The position numbers were made by a program, and so were the translations under genes. The notes beneath the pieces were generated by a model that ran no database searches, was not told the origin of the DNA, and saw only the letters and a program-made list of their open reading frames with translations. From Chara braunii (lineage: Eukaryota; Streptophyta; Charophyceae; Charales; Characeae), in NCBI GenBank assembly GCA_003427395.1, contig BFEA01000046.1:802153-846473 (forward strand): DNA of 44,321 nt, written 5' to 3'. Positions 1 to 9,587 of the stretch are shown piece by piece. Numbering within the stretch: the stretch's first letter is position 1; each line of letters opens with the position of its first letter.

Positions 1-1298
1 CAAACCAAATCCAAGTCTGAAATAGCCACCACAACACCTCGTACCGGCCAATGTCGAATCAGGAATAGTCAATCGGAGCCGCCATAACTCGTGTCATGCC
101 GACGCCAGACCAACNCCGAACCCGAAAACGATGGACATCGTACACCCGTGACTATGGCAGCCCTGAAGCACGTCGATGTCGGGGCAATACCGAACCTGTG
201 ACCTCTGTCCCGAACTGCGGTGACATGGATCACGCTGATGCCGATCCAATACCAAACCTGAAAATGATCCGCGGTATGTGTCTCAATGATGCTGAACCAC
301 TACGGAACATGAGACAACTGTACAATGCCAATGCCGTGCCAATACCGAGCCAACTCCGAACTTGCCTCGTACCAGACGTCCTAACCGGAACAGCGGCCAC
401 ACCAACGCTATGAAGCCGAGTGTGATAATCAAAGTAATGTAACGAGAACACCACGCCGTCCATCCGCCCCGTACTCATAACGCACAGGTTGCGGCGAGGC
501 TAGAAATCAGGGTAATCAAGTAGGTCATGTAAGCAAATCTCAATCGTTAGAAAATAGAGAGAATCGTTAGAAGAAGAATAAATGAATAATCCGTGGTCGG
601 ATCCGACCTCGACTAATTTGAGCAAATTTCAGCCAATCATTCAATAATCGTGGATTTTCCTCCCTTGCGTCATTTTTAATTAATCTTCTTATTTTTTGAA
701 TCTTATAATAAAAATCAATGAAAATAAAGGCAATTTTATCATAAATAAATTCCAGTGGAATTTAATTAAATAACGAAAATTCGTTGTTCTCTTTTTCTTT
801 AATCACTTTTGATCCTTTTCCTTATTTTTAATTATATTATCGGAAAAATCAATTACTGGGGGCTATCCTATTAAAAATTAAATATCGATGATTTTAAATA
901 AATTAATGAATATTTCGTTTTTCTTTTCTTTTCTTTTGTTTTTAATTCTTTTTTCCATTTTTAATTCTAATATTGAAATTAAAGAAATCTGAGGTTCCAT
1001 TCTCGCGTCAGTAGGACAGCGTAAAAGTGCCTTGCCAAGCCTATTCTCAAATTACCGTCCCGCAGCTAGTCGTTTCGGGAACAGGCTTGGAGCGGGCGGA
1101 AATGAGGTAGACAATAAGGTATCCGTCAGGGCGGCGAAGCGGTAGTCCCGCTCGCCAATTTTGAGGGCTAATCTCAATGGTTGACACACCCAAAATTAGG
1201 GATGGTCCGACTACCCCTAATTTTTCCCAACCGGTCGGATAAAAGTCCCGGCCGATACCCTCTAAGATAACTTTTCTAAGGGTCAATCTCCCAGTATT
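1..1298 (-). mobile_element. LTR-D: 5' part of the 3' LTR of element 1 (runs off window)
   Basis: This stretch is repeated at 20067-21364 with a constant offset of 20066 and only scattered substitutions, about 3-5% by eye. On the minus strand it follows the pol end of element 1 and starts around AATACTGGGAGATTGAC near 1298, so it is read as the 3' LTR. The rest of the LTR, corresponding to 16634-20066, lies left of the window. The inner half (540-1010) is AT-rich with no coding potential. The left part (1-480) is moderately GC-rich with many short inverted repeats. Small ORFs on either strand here are not believable genes. Confidence 0.8.
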
Positions 1299-1299
1299 A

Positions 1300-1367
1300 G
1301 GGCGACCGACTGGCCTTCGGTCGCCCGACAAAACAAGCCAGGACCTCCTCTCGACGCCCCCGTCGAG
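1300..1367. repeat. Two perfect hairpins at the internal/3' LTR junction
   Basis: GGGCGACCGA (1300-1309) is the exact reverse complement of TCGGTCGCCC (1317-1326), with a 7-base loop. CTCGACG (1350-1356) pairs with CGTCGAG (1361-1367) around CCCC. They lie directly upstream (minus strand) of the 3' LTR, where a Ty3/gypsy element normally has a polypurine tract. No clear polypurine tract is visible there. Confidence 0.7.
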
Positions 1368-1543
1368 CCCGCTCTGTCTCAGTCAGATGAATCGCACCAG
1401 ATCTAAGTGGACTATGCGTGCGCGGCGCAGGTGCTTCCACTTCTCGGTCTGGTGCTTGGGTTTCTCATGAATTCTGGGGCTGAGAGGGTGCTTCTTCCCG
1501 TTCTTAGGTCGCGGTCGTTTGGGCTTTGATACATGAATTTTTC

Positions 1544-1888
1544 CTAGCTTCCTCCTTCGTTGGGGAGGCCGTGCGTCAATTGCGCCACTCTTCCTAATGT
1601 GAACTCTGCGCTTAGGTCTTTGTGGAAAAAGACCCATTTCTTTTTCTTACCTAGCGTTAAGCCCTTTACTTCCCTGGTCTCAACTCTCTTTCTCTTCCTC
1701 GAACTCTCACCTACTTCGAACCGCCTTGACGGTCCTTCATCTGCAGCCTTAGCTTTCCCTTTCCCTTTAATGTCTGGTAGCGTCGCTGCAGGAGTAGGGA
1801 TCCCCCTTGGCCTAAACAACTTCAACCTAGCTCCTGCCACAGGATCCTTCCACTTGGACCCATCTAACTCCGCAATCATATAGACTCC
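1544..1888 (-). pseudogene. C-terminal tail of element 1 pol (post-integrase basic region)
   Basis: This is the same reading frame as the integrase, from which it is separated by a stop codon. It starts VYMIAELDGSKWKDPV and runs into ARLKLFRPRG, the kind of small beta-rich segment that closes Ty3/gypsy integrases. A long Lys/Arg-rich, low-complexity tail follows (KGKGKAKAADEG, SSRKRKRVETREVKG, TLGKKKKW), so it could act as a DNA-binding or nuclear-targeting tail. No chromodomain is recognisable. The frame closes at 1544. The 1380-1543 stretch holds no further recognisable coding sequence. Confidence 0.6.
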
Positions 1889-3214
1889 CTAGCTTAACGC
1901 ACCAACCATACGATAGGGCCCCATCCATCTGTTGGCCAGCTGTCCTGTCCATGTCCTCTCCAACGCGGCGTCGTAGAGGAGTACCATATCGTCGGCTTTA
2001 ATCTTCTCCTTTATGATTTTGACATTTTTATCCCGTCTCACTTTGCTTTCCTCTCTTTCTACCGTTAGTCGATTGACCGCAGTCATGAGGTTATCCTCTA
2101 ATCCGTATGCTATTTATCTAGTCCTAGTTGCCAATAGCTCCTCTCGTGTCATGCTATCTGCCCAGTTAACCGTAGTCCAACTATCGACGTGGAACTCTAT
2201 GGGCAGAGGACAGTGTCTCCCAAACCATAGATTGTAAGGAGGATATCCCGTACTAGCTCGAACAGTGACATTGTCCGCCCATATCGCATACCGGAAATAC
2301 TTCGGTCAGTCACTATCTTTTCCTCTACACCACTTGGATAGGGACGCAATCAAGGACTTATGTCCTCGTTCCACAGGCTCGTTGGATTGAGGGTGATAGG
2401 CGGTAGCTATTGATACTCTAGCCCCTGCTTTCTTGAATACACTCTGGACCTCATCCGCTACGAACTCTGCTCCTCTATCCATCACAATCTTACTGACACA
2501 CCCGTATCTAGACAGATACTCCAGGACAAAGCTCTTAACTTTTTTTACAGCCTTCGTTCTGATAGGTTTCCCATCGACAAACCCCGTGAAATTGTCTCTG
2601 ATGTTCACGACATAGTTCATGTTTCCCACGCCTTTCGGCATCTTCACCAGATCAATATGTACTTTCTCTCCTGGTCTAGTGGGGTAAGAAGGGTGAAGCG
2701 GTTTCTTATATTTGACAAGGGATCTCTTATGACAATCCTCGCAAGTCTCGCAGTACTTCTCGACATCCTTGTACTGCCCTTCACACCAGTATAGTCTGCG
2801 AACCTTCTTATACGTCCGTTTTACTCCTTTATGCCCTCCAACCACACCGTCATGTAACTCCGCTACTATGGACTGCTTCTCCTCCGGGTCACAGACCACC
2901 CGAAGAGGCATCCCTGCTCCCACAGGTCGACGGAACAAATGCCCATCTCTAAGGCAATACTGCGCCGCCTGTCTCCTGATCTCCGAATCGGTACTATCTT
3001 CTCTTGACATGTGGAACCCGATCGTCCGGTACTTACCTTCATAAAGGTTGACTAGGAAGCGATCCGTTCGTCTAGGCTCAACCATAGTCAGTGCAGCAAT
3101 CGATATCGGTCGCTCCGCCTCAATTGGAATCCGTGAAAGTCCGTCGGCCACAACGTTCTTTGTCCCTGAGATCCTTTCCACGGTATAATCGTAAAGTCGA
3201 ATCCTGATCAACCA
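1889..3214 (-). pseudogene. Integrase of element 1 (Ty3/gypsy), broken by stops
   Basis: Integrase inserts the double-stranded cDNA of the element into host DNA. The N-terminal HHCC zinc-binding module is seen as HDGVVGGH followed by CETCEDC, around 2670-2840. The catalytic core shows the three acidic positions in context: VHIDLVKMP, VMDRGAEF and NEPVERGHKSL. The C-terminal part continues past an in-frame TGA at 2306-2308 to NRWMGPYRMVGALS. One frame holds throughout, so the damage is mainly nonsense substitution. The upstream neighbour in the same frame is RNaseH, giving the RT-RH-IN order typical of Ty3/gypsy and unlike Ty1/copia. Confidence 0.88.
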
Positions 3215-3736
3215 TCACGCGATTGTAGGATCCGCCAAACTGAAATCCTTCTGTAAAACTGACGCTACCGTTGTAGAGTTTACCCTGAGAACGAATCGTC
3301 TCCCGTATATGTAATGCCTAAAGGCGTCTAAACACCGCAAGACAACTAACACCTCCTTCTTAAACTGACTATAGTTGCGTTCAACAGTGTTGAGTGTTCG
3401 ACTCTCGAATCTCAATGGTCTTTCCTTACCGTCGACATCCTTTTCAGAAAGTAATCCTCCAACCGAACACAGCCCAACATCCGTAGATACTATGAATGGT
3501 TTGTTCGTCTCATCTTCGAAGAATGGCACGCCTAGAATTCGACCGCCTTCTTTAAATTCTTCCTTAAGGGATTGTACTACAAGCTCTTGAGGTAAGTCCC
3601 AGTAAAATTTTTCGGTCTTTCTAAGAAGAGTCCGCAGAGGCTCTGCTTTTTCGACATATCCGCGTATAAAATTCCTCCAGTAACCTACCACTCCTAAGAA
3701 TTGGCGGACCTCAGTAGCACTATGCAATGGTGTCGG
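3215..3736 (-). pseudogene. RT thumb and RNaseH of element 1
   Basis: The segment begins in the RT connection region with VRQFLGVVGYWRNFIRGY, a hallmark of Ty3/gypsy RT. It continues into RNaseH with FIVSTDVGLCSVGGLLSE, corresponding to the first RNaseH aspartate strand, and LRCLDAFRHYIYGRRFVLRV. The motif usually reading T-D-H/N in this family here reads RVNSTTVASVLQ, so catalytic acidic positions seem lost. It is bounded by in-frame TGA codons at 3737-3739 and 3215-3217. The latter falls where a CGA arginine codon would fit a C-to-T change. RNaseH would degrade the RNA template during reverse transcription. Confidence 0.82.
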
Positions 3737-4744
3737 TCAGTTTAGGAGTTTCTCTAACTTGCCAGGGTCAGCTCGGCAACCCCTCGAATCGCATATAAAC
3801 CCCAGAATCTTAATTGTCGATACGGCCCACGGGCTCTTCGTCCCGCTAACCGTCGGGTTAGCTTCATCTAACTGTTCTAAGACAGAGTAAATATCCGTCA
3901 GGTGTTGCTCCACGAACCTCCTGATGCCAGGAGCGACTTCTGTTTCATCTTTCATGACCGACCCTTTTATCGGAAAGTCGTCCAAGAACACTTCAACTTT
4001 ATCAGGGATAAAGTCTTTCAAAATAGCTACCATGGCTCTCAAAAAGACTGCTACCCCGTTGGTCCATCCCATAGGTACGACCATCATCTGCACTAATCCG
4101 AGTGGCGTGTGCATGGCCATGAAATGCCTATCTCTCGGATCTAGTGGTATCTCATCGTACCCCGAAAATAAATCGCAGACAAAATAAATAGATCTGCGTG
4201 CCGCTCCTTCCGCCAATAGATCAGCATGCGATATGGAGCCTACATCTCGAATCGTCATAGCATTGACCTTCTAGAGGTCTTGAATCCACCGAATCTTCCC
4301 ATTAGGCTTCCTTAAAAAGAACCACCTATTCGCGTATGCGCTATTAGACGGCTCTGCTACATGTGACGCTATCTTCTCCTTGAGAAAGGAGATCACTTCT
4401 TCCTTCTCTTTCTGAGCAAACTTCCACACCGCATCATTCCAAGGCTTATGCGGAATCGTATAGATCCTAGCAGGCTTACCATACCTAGGATCAATTCTCC
4501 CTCTTTCCGCATCACTGAAGGCTATAGCTTTGTCGCAGGTCTTAAGAACTTCTAGCACGCACGCCTTCTCTTGCTCAGTCAAATTCCCATCTCCTATGTC
4601 CATCTCGGCTATCCTTTTCTCTGTCAGTCGTTGCGGCTCCTTTCTCTTCTTCTCTTTAATCTCTCTAACGATCTCTTCCTCAGACACGCCATCTAAAGCG
4701 GATCGCTCCCGGGCTACTGCCGCCGGCCTAACTTTCTGAGCTAC
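3737..4744 (-). pseudogene. Reverse transcriptase of element 1
   Basis: RT copies the element RNA into cDNA. Conserved blocks in order are YTIPHKPWND, WFFLRKPNGKIRWIQDL, then after an in-frame TAG (4271-4273) VCDLFSGYDEIPLDP with the first catalytic aspartate, HTPLGLVQMMVVPMGWTN, and VFLDDFPIKG, in which FLDD stands for the usual Y/F-x-DD box. The TAG lies where related RTs have glutamine (QDLQK), consistent with CAG to TAG. The frame is -1 relative to the protease ORF and can be followed upstream to about 4744 and beyond, overlapping the end of the protease frame. Length and motif order match Ty3/gypsy. Confidence 0.88.
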
Positions 4745-5526
4745 TGTCTTGTGTCTTTTTGGTCGCCCCCCGTAGGGGGCTGTGCCGTTAAAAAAGACAC
4801 AGATATCATTCCTCTGAATTCCTCATCTTCAACCTTAGGATAGGAGTTTCCCCCTACACGGACTCGGCTGCCTAAGTTTTCAATCTCTACTATGCGACCT
4901 TCTTCTTCCGTAAGTAGCGGCCCATACTTCTTTTCGCGAAAGCTCAAGGAGTGACTCGCAAGGGTGGCCGGTTTGCAGCTACCCGCTGCGAGAACCGCTC
5001 TGTTCCTCGGGTCACGAGACTCTACTGTCTCCATCATAATTCGTCCACCATCCGGGCGCTTGATGGAAAGCATTTGGCTTCCATCCGATCGCTCTACAGT
5101 AATCGCATGAACATGGCTTAACCATATCCGCCCCAATAGTAACTCCGAGCTGCAATCCCGGACCGCGAAAAAGGGCATCATCACTCTCAATCCCTCGACC
5201 TCGATTGCTGCCTTGTGACAGACTCCGGAGACTTTCTTCTTTCTTCCATCAGCGATTTCTATCTCGAATTGGTATGACCTATCGAGGTCCAATCCCAATC
5301 GCACCGCCAGGTCCTCATCTATGATGACAGCCTCACTGCCATTATCAATTACGGCATGGACTACCTCGTTATTGAGTGTAGTCTGTACTGTCCCACTGCC
5401 TAGGATATAAAACTTATTCGGAGGCACGCCTTCCATTCCATCTAAGAACACCGTTGTTGCACGTTCTGCTTTAGCGATCACACTCGATACCGCTACAGAG
5501 GGTAGTACCTCCTCTTTGGTAGCCAT
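4741..5526 (-). CDS. Aspartic protease domain of element 1
   Basis: This is an uninterrupted 261-codon frame starting at ATG 5526 directly after a TAG, in the same frame as gag. The retropepsin core is visible: FYILGSGTVQTTLNN, the active-site strand AVIDNGSEAVII, then LGLDLDRSYQFEIEIADG, AIEVEGLRVMMPFFAV and ELLLGRIWL. It would cut the Gag-Pol precursor. The catalytic triplet reads D-N-G where this family has D-T-G or D-S-G, which is unusual and may reduce activity. A run AAAAA on the coding strand (4756-4760) just before the stop lies near where the -1 shifted pol frame takes over. Confidence 0.75.
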   Translation of the reverse strand: MATKEEVLPSVAVSSVIAKAERATTVFLDGMEGVPPNKFYILGSGTVQTTLNNEVVHAVIDNGSEAVIIDEDLAVRLGLDLDRSYQFEIEIADGRKKKVSGVCHKAAIEVEGLRVMMPFFAVRDCSSELLLGRIWLSHVHAITVERSDGSQMLSIKRPDGGRIMMETVESRDPRNRAVLAAGSCKPATLASHSLSFREKKYGPLLTEEEGRIVEIENLGSRVRVGGNSYPKVEDEEFRGMISVSFLTAQPPTGGDQKDTRQ

Positions 5527-6843
5527 CTAGACTTCATCGCTCAGGGGAATGCGCATTTTGCGAGTGATCATCTGAAACTCATCTCGCGCAGGTCTTGAGG
5601 CTGCCAAATACTCTAGTATCGTGCATTGCATAGGCTGCCTAAGCGTGCGTCTGAGAGGCTCGACCGTATCTATATCATCCAAAGTACTCTTCATTATGAA
5701 CTTTTTAGCTCCCCGTTTGCGTGGCGAGAGTATAACTTCCTCACCTTCAATCCTTTGCCCATCCTTCTCTGCCATCACATAATCAGTGTCAGCCCTCTTA
5801 GAGGAGGACGCCCTTGCGGACTTAGTCGTCGCCACTCATATAGGTGCCATAGGAGTCTCCTCATCAGAAGGTAGACTCAACCTCACATTCTGGCTCCTCA
5901 CGACTCCTTTACCATTGCTTGGTTGTACCCGCCTAGCTTCAACGTTCTCCTTCATCGAAGGGAACATCGATACATCGTCGAGGTTATCCGCCCACTTGAC
6001 GTACTTGCGGTCATCTAGTACGACAAGTCCTTCATCTATTGCCCGCCTAAGGTCGGGGCAGTCCCTCTTCACATGATCGTCAGCCCTACAATAGATACAG
6101 GAGTTTCTATGAGTAGGGGGCCGCTCCTCCGTACCCCTAATAGTTGGCCATCTCGCGTCCTGGTTGGACGGTCCAGGGGATCTCGGATAGTTTGGGGACT
6201 TCGGGTATCCAGGCGACGCAAGATATTGTCCGCGTGGCTCTTCCCTGCGACTTCCGCCTCTCTCTGTCCGCTCGTAACCGCCGCGATATCCGTCACGGCA
6301 GTCCCTATCCGATTCCCATCGGCCGCGGGAGTCCTTTCTATCCCTCGAGTTGAAATTACCTGGGCTCCGATACCCTTCGGTGTTCCCTCCGTACTTGGGA
6401 CTACGCGGATACTGCTTGGATATGCCCCCTCGACTAAAGGAGTCCCCTCCTCGAGGCCCGTCTCGTCGGCGATCCCTATCTATGTCATCATCCCTACGTC
6501 GTCAGGTATCTTCCTCTCTCTCCTTCACGCTGTAGTCATCCAGCGTGCGAGGGTTCCGATCCTCGACGCTTCTCCACGGGTCGGTGTTCCGACGGTCCTA
6601 TCGCAATGAATAGGGTGATCCAGGCTTATCCCGGTACCTAGTCGCGACCTTTGTTTCGAAATTTGTCATTTGGCTAACCATTCCCTTCATCATCTCTTTC
6701 ATCTCCTCTATTACTGCGTCGTTATCCCTCGACCGTTGAGGTCTGTCCCTGTCCATCAAATAACGTCGCTCTGCCCACGGCTGATCATTAAAATCTGGAC
6801 ACCTATCAGTCTCGTACTCCTGATAGAGGGAAAAGTCCTGACG
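5527..6843 (-). pseudogene. Gag C-terminal region with zinc knuckle, interrupted
   Basis: In the frame of gag and protease, the sequence between them reads as an Arg/Gly/Ser/Tyr-rich linker. It ends in a CCHC zinc knuckle, CIYCRADDHVKRDC (C-x2-C-x4-H-x4-C, about 6099-6058), the nucleocapsid module that binds element RNA. After it come KWADNLDDVSMFPSMKENVE and a segment MQCTILEYLAASRPAR that leads to the protease. Single in-frame stops break it: TAG 6844-6846, a TAG near 6608, a TGA near 6508, TGA 5836-5838 and TAG 5527-5529. No frameshift is needed, so the intact ancestor was one Gag-PR open frame. Confidence 0.72.
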
Positions 6844-7812
6844 CTACATGCCCCTCCAAAGTAAATCCTTGTAATCATCCGCCTCTGCCTTCATTACCAA
6901 CTTAAGTAATGCAGTGAATTCTAACTTATCGTGAGGCGTCTCCCTCAGCACCGCCCTTTGCTTCCCTCTGGGTAGTCGGCTAAGGAAAATCGTGCATCTA
7001 TCAACCTCTGACAACTTCCCTCTTGCCATAAGGGCATCAGATACCTTCTGAAATCGCATCCCGAATGCTTGGACACTCTCGTCCTCTCCCTGAGTCAACG
7101 TTTTTAAATCTTGGATTGAATATTTGACGTCTTCCAACTTAAAAAGCTCATAAAGGCTGGCTTTGTACGTAGCCCACCTCCTATCCCTTGGTCGAGCTTC
7201 CTTTATAACTCGACCCAAACTCGGGCATGTGTTGAACAAGAAATTGTCTATAATCTCATCCACAGACCACCTACTTCGGTAGACATGCATCTCCCACTTT
7301 TCAAGGTATTCAGTAATACCACACCCTTTGAAAACGGGAGGTCTTGTATCCAATTCTGAAGGCTGATGCGAGATGATGAACCTTTCTCTCGTCTCGTATG
7401 GCAGGGAGTGCGATTCCCCCGTCTGAGGGTCAAAAATCCGTTTGGTCATCGCAACTCTCCCCCTATCTCTCCAAAGTTGCTCTCTAATGAACTGGTCCCT
7501 CCAGTCTTCTCCTCCTTGACCCCTTCTTTCATCTCTGCGCTCGTACGTAGCTGAGCGTTGAATAGCTGATCCACGCCGAAAACTTGGAGGTTCGGTCTGA
7601 ATCTCCACCCGCTCTACCAGGGCGATCCTGTTGGGCTTGGTGACGACTGGAGGCACCATCACCTCAGGCTCGCCGTCGTCCGGCTGCTCTACGCACCTCA
7701 GAGGGGCGTTCTGTCGAAGACGCTCCTTGAGGTCTCGCAGAGCGCGGTCCGACGATGCTCGATATACACCTTCTTCCTCACCTGGACGTGGTCCCATAGT
7801 GTCGGATTCCAT
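6844..7812 (-). CDS. Gag (capsid-type, retrotransposon gag domain) of element 1
   Basis: This is a 322-codon frame from ATG 7812 to TAG 6844-6846. The N-terminal 120 residues are charged and disordered-looking. Residues about 150-310 have the retrotransposon gag pattern: PPVFKGCGITEYLEKWE, YELFKLEDVKYSIQDLKTL, ESVQAFGMRFQKVSDAL and VDRCTIFLSRLP. This domain builds the virus-like particle. The TAG ends it before the zinc knuckle that follows in the same frame, so the knuckle would need readthrough, or the TAG is simply a mutation as elsewhere in this element. A 25-bp minisatellite lies just upstream. Confidence 0.85.
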   Translation of the reverse strand: MESDTMGPRPGEEEGVYRASSDRALRDLKERLRQNAPLRCVEQPDDGEPEVMVPPVVTKPNRIALVERVEIQTEPPSFRRGSAIQRSATYERRDERRGQGGEDWRDQFIREQLWRDRGRVAMTKRIFDPQTGESHSLPYETRERFIISHQPSELDTRPPVFKGCGITEYLEKWEMHVYRSRWSVDEIIDNFLFNTCPSLGRVIKEARPRDRRWATYKASLYELFKLEDVKYSIQDLKTLTQGEDESVQAFGMRFQKVSDALMARGKLSEVDRCTIFLSRLPRGKQRAVLRETPHDKLEFTALLKLVMKAEADDYKDLLWRGM

Positions 7813-7871
7813 ATACTTGTTCTCTCTTTTAGCTGAATTTGTAAGCAGCCCGTGCCTGATCGCAGAACCGG

Positions 7872-7999
7872 CAGCTCGGACCTAATGTCAGAACTGGCAG
7901 CCCGGACCTATGGAATTACCCGTAGCCCGGACCTATGAAAGTATCCGCAGCGCGGACCTATGAAAGTATCCGCAGCCCGGACCTATGAAAGTATCCGCC
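7872..7999. repeat. About 25-bp minisatellite, five units, upstream of gag
   Basis: Five direct copies of a unit close to CAGCCCGGACCTATGAAAGT plus ATCCG are seen. The last three are nearly identical and the first two diverged (CTAATGTCAG, CTATGGAATT). The repeat overlaps the end of the ORF at 7958-8353 and sits about 60 bases before the gag start. Its position suggests a leader or intergenic role, or plain slippage. Confidence 0.85.
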
Positions 8000-8353
8000 G
8001 CACAGCTCGTCGGAACTCAAGCACTCGTCTGCGACGGCTCTCAAAATGGCAATAAGTCTCCCGACCTCGTCTCGTATCTCGTGCTCACCCTCGATACCTA
8101 AGATCCCTGAATCAAAATAGAGTTCTCCTTCTTGCTCCTCTATGCAACGAATGCCTCTCCTTATCTCTAGTACTTTTGTCTTTGGTATCCTCACCCTCCT
8201 ACAAATTCCAGTTTCGATCCCCCTCAACTTCTCCGGAGTACAAGATCGCAAACACTCTCGTATATCGATCGACGCTCTCTGCACTAGATCACTTAACCCT
8301 TGACGGATGACGCGGGCTCCTGCCTGCGGGTAATCACCCCCTACAGCCATCAA
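7958..8353 (-). CDS. Unrecognised ORF in pre-gag block of element 1 (131 codons)
   Basis: I do not recognise this protein. It is charged, rich in Arg, Glu and Ile, with a likely helical stretch IRDEVGRLIAILRAVADECL. Its C-terminal residues are encoded in the minisatellite. The N-terminus reads on in frame upstream, where stops interrupt it, so the ATG at 8353 may not be the original start. It is on the same strand as gag and inside the same element, which is the only hint that it belongs to it. Confidence 0.4.
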   Translation of the reverse strand: MMAVGGDYPQAGARVIRQGLSDLVQRASIDIRECLRSCTPEKLRGIETGICRRVRIPKTKVLEIRRGIRCIEEQEGELYFDSGILGIEGEHEIRDEVGRLIAILRAVADECLSSDELCGGYFHRSGLRILS

Positions 8354-8465
8354 ACTTACGACATCGAAGGGCTAGGTCAATCATGGTCTCGTTGTTCCTT
8401 CCTTGAATTACCTGACGCGGTACATGAGGTCTCGACAACCCTTGAAAGAGCTTTATCTGGGTATC

Positions 8466-8828
8466 TCAGATTACCTCCGTACCTAGTGCTAGGAACTTAT
8501 CCCGCTCACTCTCGACCACTTCCTCTGCGCGCTCCCAGCACCGACCATAGATCAAGTTGCCCTCTCGCTCCACTGGGAGGTAAATCCTAGCATCATACAC
8601 CTCAATGGCGATGAACCGGACAGTGATAATGTAAAGACGTATCAGCTCCCAACCGCTGTCCACTAACTCATATGTCACCACCTCATACGGAATCACCTCT
8701 TTTCGTCCCCTGGAACTCAACTGCTCGCAGATTGCCTCCAACTCCTTGTCCAAAGGTCTGTTGCCTGCAAGAAACCTCTCTCTCCTAGCCTCTAACTCTC
8801 GCTCAGAGATGACCCTTCCTTCTCTCAT
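8466..8828 (-). CDS. Unrecognised ORF in pre-gag block of element 1 (120 codons)
   Basis: The function is unknown. The N-terminal half is charged and likely helical (ISERELEARRERFLAGNRPL, DKELEAICEQL). The middle is beta-like (VIPYEVVTYELVDSGWELIR, then LYIITVRFIAIEVYDARIYL). This strand-rich part loosely resembles the ORF remnants at 8979-9485 and 10378-10658, so it may be a further member of that set, but the similarity is weak. No zinc, membrane or catalytic motif is evident. Confidence 0.4.
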   Translation of the reverse strand: MREGRVISERELEARRERFLAGNRPLDKELEAICEQLSSRGRKEVIPYEVVTYELVDSGWELIRLYIITVRFIAIEVYDARIYLPVEREGNLIYGRCWERAEEVVESERDKFLALGTEVI

Positions 8829-8978
8829 TCCTATGGCCTACTCCGAGCACTCCATGGCCACCAAGGCTAGAGCTATCAAAATCCTCTCCGCAGACTTCTC
8901 CAAGTACCGATAGAATGTCTCAAAATCGTTTAAATCCCCGAGATCCTCTATGTCCTGTAAAGTCTCACTCATCTCCTT

Positions 8979-9485
8979 TCAGTAACTGTTGTGTGCGGCT
9001 AATATCCTAAGGGTTGACCCGTCTACAATCACCTTGCTTAACTCGCCAGCCACTCTGGCATGCGTCTCTAGTAATCTCTCTGTCTCCGTCGAGGTCTCAT
9101 GCCATGATCTGACCCGAGACTCTCCGTCGTACGGTGATAGGCACAGTACGTATCTGATCAGACGTCCATGCTCAATCGCCACCCAACGCCCAATCTCACG
9201 CGCGTTTCTCAGAGCTAATCGAGTGCACTCCGCCTCATCGGTGACACTCAGCCTCGTGAGGTGGTCTATTTGTATCATCACACATACTACCGGACCATGT
9301 ATCTGCCCCATGACGCATAGAGCATACTTATCATTTGAGCTCCGAGTCGTTGCACTCATCTTCCTCCCTTCGTCTTCAGATGTCATACACTCGCGTATTT
9401 TGTCGCTAGTCGTCTTGATTTGTTCTGACAGCGGATCTATCACACTTTCTTTCACTCTCTTTACCCTCTCATCCTTGTTTTCCAT
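8979..9485 (-). CDS. Unrecognised ORF, alpha-set member 3 (168 codons)
   Basis: The frame runs from ATG 9485. It starts with a charged Lys/Glu-rich helix (KDERVKRVKESVIDPLSEQI), followed by a strand-rich core KYALCVMGQIHGPVVCVMIQ, then LALRNAREIGRWVAIEHGR and LIRYVLCLSPYDGESRV. The order V-x-V strand, helix with ARE/AHQ, then an aromatic strand Y-x-(V/L/I) and a G-rich turn recurs in the broken ORFs at 9588-9828 and 10378-10658, suggesting three tandem paralogues. After the stop, the same frame shows a short charged segment (ETLQDIEDLGDLNDFETF) with no function I can name. Confidence 0.45.
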   Translation of the reverse strand: MENKDERVKRVKESVIDPLSEQIKTTSDKIRECMTSEDEGRKMSATTRSSNDKYALCVMGQIHGPVVCVMIQIDHLTRLSVTDEAECTRLALRNAREIGRWVAIEHGRLIRYVLCLSPYDGESRVRSWHETSTETERLLETHARVAGELSKVIVDGSTLRILAAHNSY

Positions 9486-9587
9486 TCCTCACTATTCATT
9501 GCTCCTCTACACATCAATTTTCTCCCTACACTCTAGTCCTTTCGACGCGCTCGATCTTACGATGCCACTACCTTCTCAGACAATTCT

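Noticed and set aside
96-478. ORFs on both strands duplicated at 20162-20544
   Set aside because: The duplication is the LTR pair. The frames resemble no protein and sit in non-coding LTR sequence, so their preservation only reflects recent LTR identity.
3375-3590. Plus-strand ORFs inside pol, gag and protease
   Set aside because: They are shadows of the well-supported minus-strand coding frames.
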